NCBI GenBank assembly: GCA_029218425.1
Contig: JAQXRH010000056.1
Span: 1 to 42,644, forward strand
Direction of reading: 5' to 3'
From: Bacteroidales bacterium
GTDB lineage: Bacteria > Bacteroidota > Bacteroidia > Bacteroidales > Muribaculaceae
DNA length: 42,644 nt
The notes under the pieces are model-generated. The model worked only from the letters and a program-made list of their open reading frames with translations. It was not told the DNA's origin and ran no database searches. Positions 41,023 through 42,644 of the stretch are shown here, piece by piece. Positions within the stretch are counted from its first letter, which is position 1. Each line of letters begins with the position of its first letter. The position numbers and the translations under genes are program-made.

Positions 41023-41835
41023 TCAATAAGATTGTTTCCATCGAAGACCGCAGTCAATACATCCAAATTCTCCATTGTCTGTCGGTCCTATATTATAGCT
41101 TCCGCACACAGGGCAACATACAGGTGGAATCACTGTACTTCCGTAACTCTTATTTTCGGATTTTAACTGCTTTCGCTGGTCTACAGCAGTTGTATAATGG
41201 TGGCAGATATATCCAACAATCAATAATGCTACTGTTATCAAGATACAAGAAATTGTACCATTCAACTGAAAAACGCATATTGTCAGAAAACTGGATAGGA
41301 ATAATGTTGCTGCAATAACTGCGAAAATAATTAGACACCCATATTTCTGATATAAACGATATATCGGCGAAACTCCGTCAGATTTTTCTTTTGGTGTTTT
41401 AATTTCATGTTTGCTACTCGCTTCTCCACCTCCAAGCATTATCCGTATAACGGCTAAATCATTCAGACGATCTCGTACAAGACGTTTGCGTCTATCATGC
41501 TTTAAGTCAGAATATGAAATTTCAACTAATCGGATTCCATTCTTTGGCAAAATATCTCTCCGCCTCTGGTCGTAGATACGGCGTTGTTCGGCTCTACTCA
41601 CTCCGCTTACTGTAGTTTTCTTATCGAAAAAATCTACAGACTCAGTATGTTGTCGTTCCCGATATTCAACGACAAGATTAAGTTCAGGATAATAGGCATC
41701 GACAGGAAGTTTCCTACCAGGCGTTCCATCGCCTCGCAGAAAATCAAATGTATGCTGTCTTGATGCTGTCAAACCAAGAACTTCATCGCATAAATCGATG
41801 ACATAAAATTCATCGCTGTCTTTACGTTGTGCCAT
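41023..41835 (-). CDS. Nuclease-like (PD-(D/E)XK type) protein with two membrane helices and a zinc ribbon
   Basis: A 270-residue protein of unusual layout. Residues 25-115 resemble a Vsr/DUF559-like PD-(D/E)XK endonuclease fold: D46 in PVDAYYPELN, E57 in LVVEYRERQH with Q62-H63, a helix YDQRRRDILPKNG and the strand IRLVEISY. The usual catalytic Lys after E57 is Arg59, so activity is uncertain. Two membrane helices (about 167-188 and 194-212) follow, then a C-terminal zinc ribbon with C241/C244 and C259/C262. It is isolated, oriented against its neighbours, and AT-richer than the core genes. I infer an accessory, possibly defence-related protein. Confidence 0.72.
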   Translation of the reverse strand: MAQRKDSDEFYVIDLCDEVLGLTASRQHTFDFLRGDGTPGRKLPVDAYYPELNLVVEYRERQHTESVDFFDKKTTVSGVSRAEQRRIYDQRRRDILPKNGIRLVEISYSDLKHDRRKRLVRDRLNDLAVIRIMLGGGEASSKHEIKTPKEKSDGVSPIYRLYQKYGCLIIFAVIAATLFLSSFLTICVFQLNGTISCILITVALLIVGYICHHYTTAVDQRKQLKSENKSYGSTVIPPVCCPVCGSYNIGPTDNGEFGCIDCGLRWKQSY

Positions 41836-41843
41836 AACTACTG

Positions 41844-41851
41844 CAAAGTTA
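41844..41851 (-). promoter_or_regulatory. -7 element of the nuclease-like gene
   Basis: CAAAGTTA reads TAACTTTG on the minus strand, and only eight bases separate it from the ATG at 41835. The mRNA would be leaderless or nearly so. Confidence 0.5.
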
Positions 41852-41922
41852 CTGAATTAATGGGATATGGACAAATGTCAAGTTCACAAATGGCTGTCTT
41901 TTCTAAGGTCTGCCGTGTGCTT

Positions 41923-41930
41923 TACCTTTG
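41923..41930 (+). promoter_or_regulatory. -7 element of the gene at 41946
   Basis: TACCTTTG ends 15 bases before the ATG at 41946, giving a very short leader. Confidence 0.55.
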
Positions 41931-41945
41931 CGGAAAAAAGATATT

Positions 41946-42644
41946 ATGGCAACAATTTCGATAAATCTAAATGTGCCGCAAGGGTGGCACGAACTCGACG
42001 ACGCACAACTGCGTTACGTCTATTCGCTTATCGCCAAGGAGTTTGCCGCTGACGAGATTAAGACGCTCGCTCTGCTTCACTTCAGCGGCTGTAAGGTTAT
42101 CGCTCGCCACGACAAGAACTCTTTCCTGCTGAAGCACGGAAAGGATGTGTTTCAAACTTCAGGTACGCAACTCGCCGAGGTGATACCCTCACTCGGCTGG
42201 CTCGATGCGATACCGGCATCGCCTGTCCGCCTAAGTAAACTCCGCAACCACGAGGGCGTGGACGCTGAGTTTCAAGGCGTTCCGTTTGAAACATATATCG
42301 TGGTGGAAAACCTTTATCAAGGTTTCCTCTCCACTCAAAAAGATGCTTTGCTCGACGACCTCGCACACGTTCTTTATCCCGGTTGTTCGGCGACACTCAC
42401 ACCCGAAGAACGTATCAGCATCTTTTACTGGGTGGCTTCGCTCAAAGATATGTTTGCCCGACGTTTTCCGGATTTCTTTCAGCCGGCTACCGCCATCGCT
42501 GAAAACCTGCTCGGCAGTTCACCGAACATCGGCAAACATCTACAAGAGTCGATGGACGCTCAAATTCGTGCCCTCACTAAAGGTGACATCACCAAGGAAA
42601 AGGAGATTCTTTCGTTCGATACTTGGCGTGCTTTAACGGAGTTA
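41946..42644 (+). CDS. Unidentified protein, partial at window end
   Basis: From the ATG at 41946 (MATISINLNVPQGWHELDDA) the frame stays open for 233 codons to the last base of the window, so the C-terminus is missing. It is soluble-looking and helix-rich, with segments such as LRYVYSLIAKEFAADEIKTL and YWVASLKDMFARRFPDFFQ. I do not recognise a catalytic motif. Its style recalls conserved hypothetical proteins of Bacteroidales prophages and mobile islands, which is a guess from memory. It has its own promoter. Confidence 0.75.
   Translation, partial: MATISINLNVPQGWHELDDAQLRYVYSLIAKEFAADEIKTLALLHFSGCKVIARHDKNSFLLKHGKDVFQTSGTQLAEVIPSLGWLDAIPASPVRLSKLRNHEGVDAEFQGVPFETYIVVENLYQGFLSTQKDALLDDLAHVLYPGCSATLTPEERISIFYWVASLKDMFARRFPDFFQPATAIAENLLGSSPNIGKHLQESMDAQIRALTKGDITKEKEILSFDTWRALTEL

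Noticed and set aside
1-42644. CRISPR array or insertion sequence
   Set aside because: No array of regularly spaced identical repeats and no transposase gene were seen; the repeats present are dispersed palindromes, WG-coding units or two-copy direct repeats.

Overview
The window looks like a chromosomal segment of a gut Bacteroidota, order Bacteroidales, and most likely a Muribaculaceae-type genome (the family is inference). Reasons: promoters follow the Bacteroidota pattern TTTG-N19/20-TAnnTTTG rather than -35/-10 boxes; Shine-Dalgarno sequences are weak; fumarate reductase is the three-subunit Bacteroides-type FrdCAB; and there are FISUMP and WG-repeat proteins, a LytS/LytTR pair and a large secreted protein ending in a YYNLQGVRI-type tail.

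Layout. 1-5280: lpxA (lipid A) and the frdCAB fumarate reductase operon, whose cytochrome b subunit carries an unusual 20-cysteine tail. 5281-7124: dispersed palindromic repeats, an XRE antitoxin-like gene with a truncated toxin remnant, and a GNAT/FemAB-like protein divergent from pnp. 7281-12251: pnp, an iron-containing alcohol dehydrogenase, and an AAA/DUF4143 ATPase bracketed by copies of a TGTCACATGTGACA palindrome. 12356-16246 (minus): hflX, dgt and a TPM-domain membrane protein, probably co-transcribed. 16599-21643: a long leader and a 1578-residue secreted protein. 21963-25739: an aldose-1-epimerase lipoprotein, a small membrane protein and a LytS/LytTR two-component pair. 25803-28372 (minus): bioB, metY and two identical tRNA-Arg(ACG) genes. 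28529-30028: a secreted 5'-nucleotidase.

30164-36305 (minus) is the most interesting part. Six closely spaced co-directional genes encode, in transcription order, a secreted thioredoxin-like protein, a FISUMP-domain protein, a WG-repeat protein, an ECF-type sigma factor, a protein that joins an anti-sigma-like N-terminus, a C39/papain-like domain, a RyR domain and a zinc ribbon, and a TIR-TM-beta-propeller protein. The sigma and RyR genes overlap by ATGA. I infer a sigma/anti-sigma switch coupled to a TIR effector, that is, a candidate stress or immune (biological conflict) signalling system.

36380-39184 (minus): two rhomboid proteases and a membrane-anchored EEP-fold phosphodiesterase, preceded by a possible small RNA or attenuator. 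39661-39933: an HU-family protein. From about 40040 to the window end there is an accessory region: a possibly truncated ORF, a long nested inverted repeat, two small ORFs, a nuclease-like/TM/zinc-ribbon protein, and an unidentified CDS that runs off the window. This may be the edge of a prophage or island.

All functional calls come from reading the translated sequence and recalled family motifs. No database search was run.
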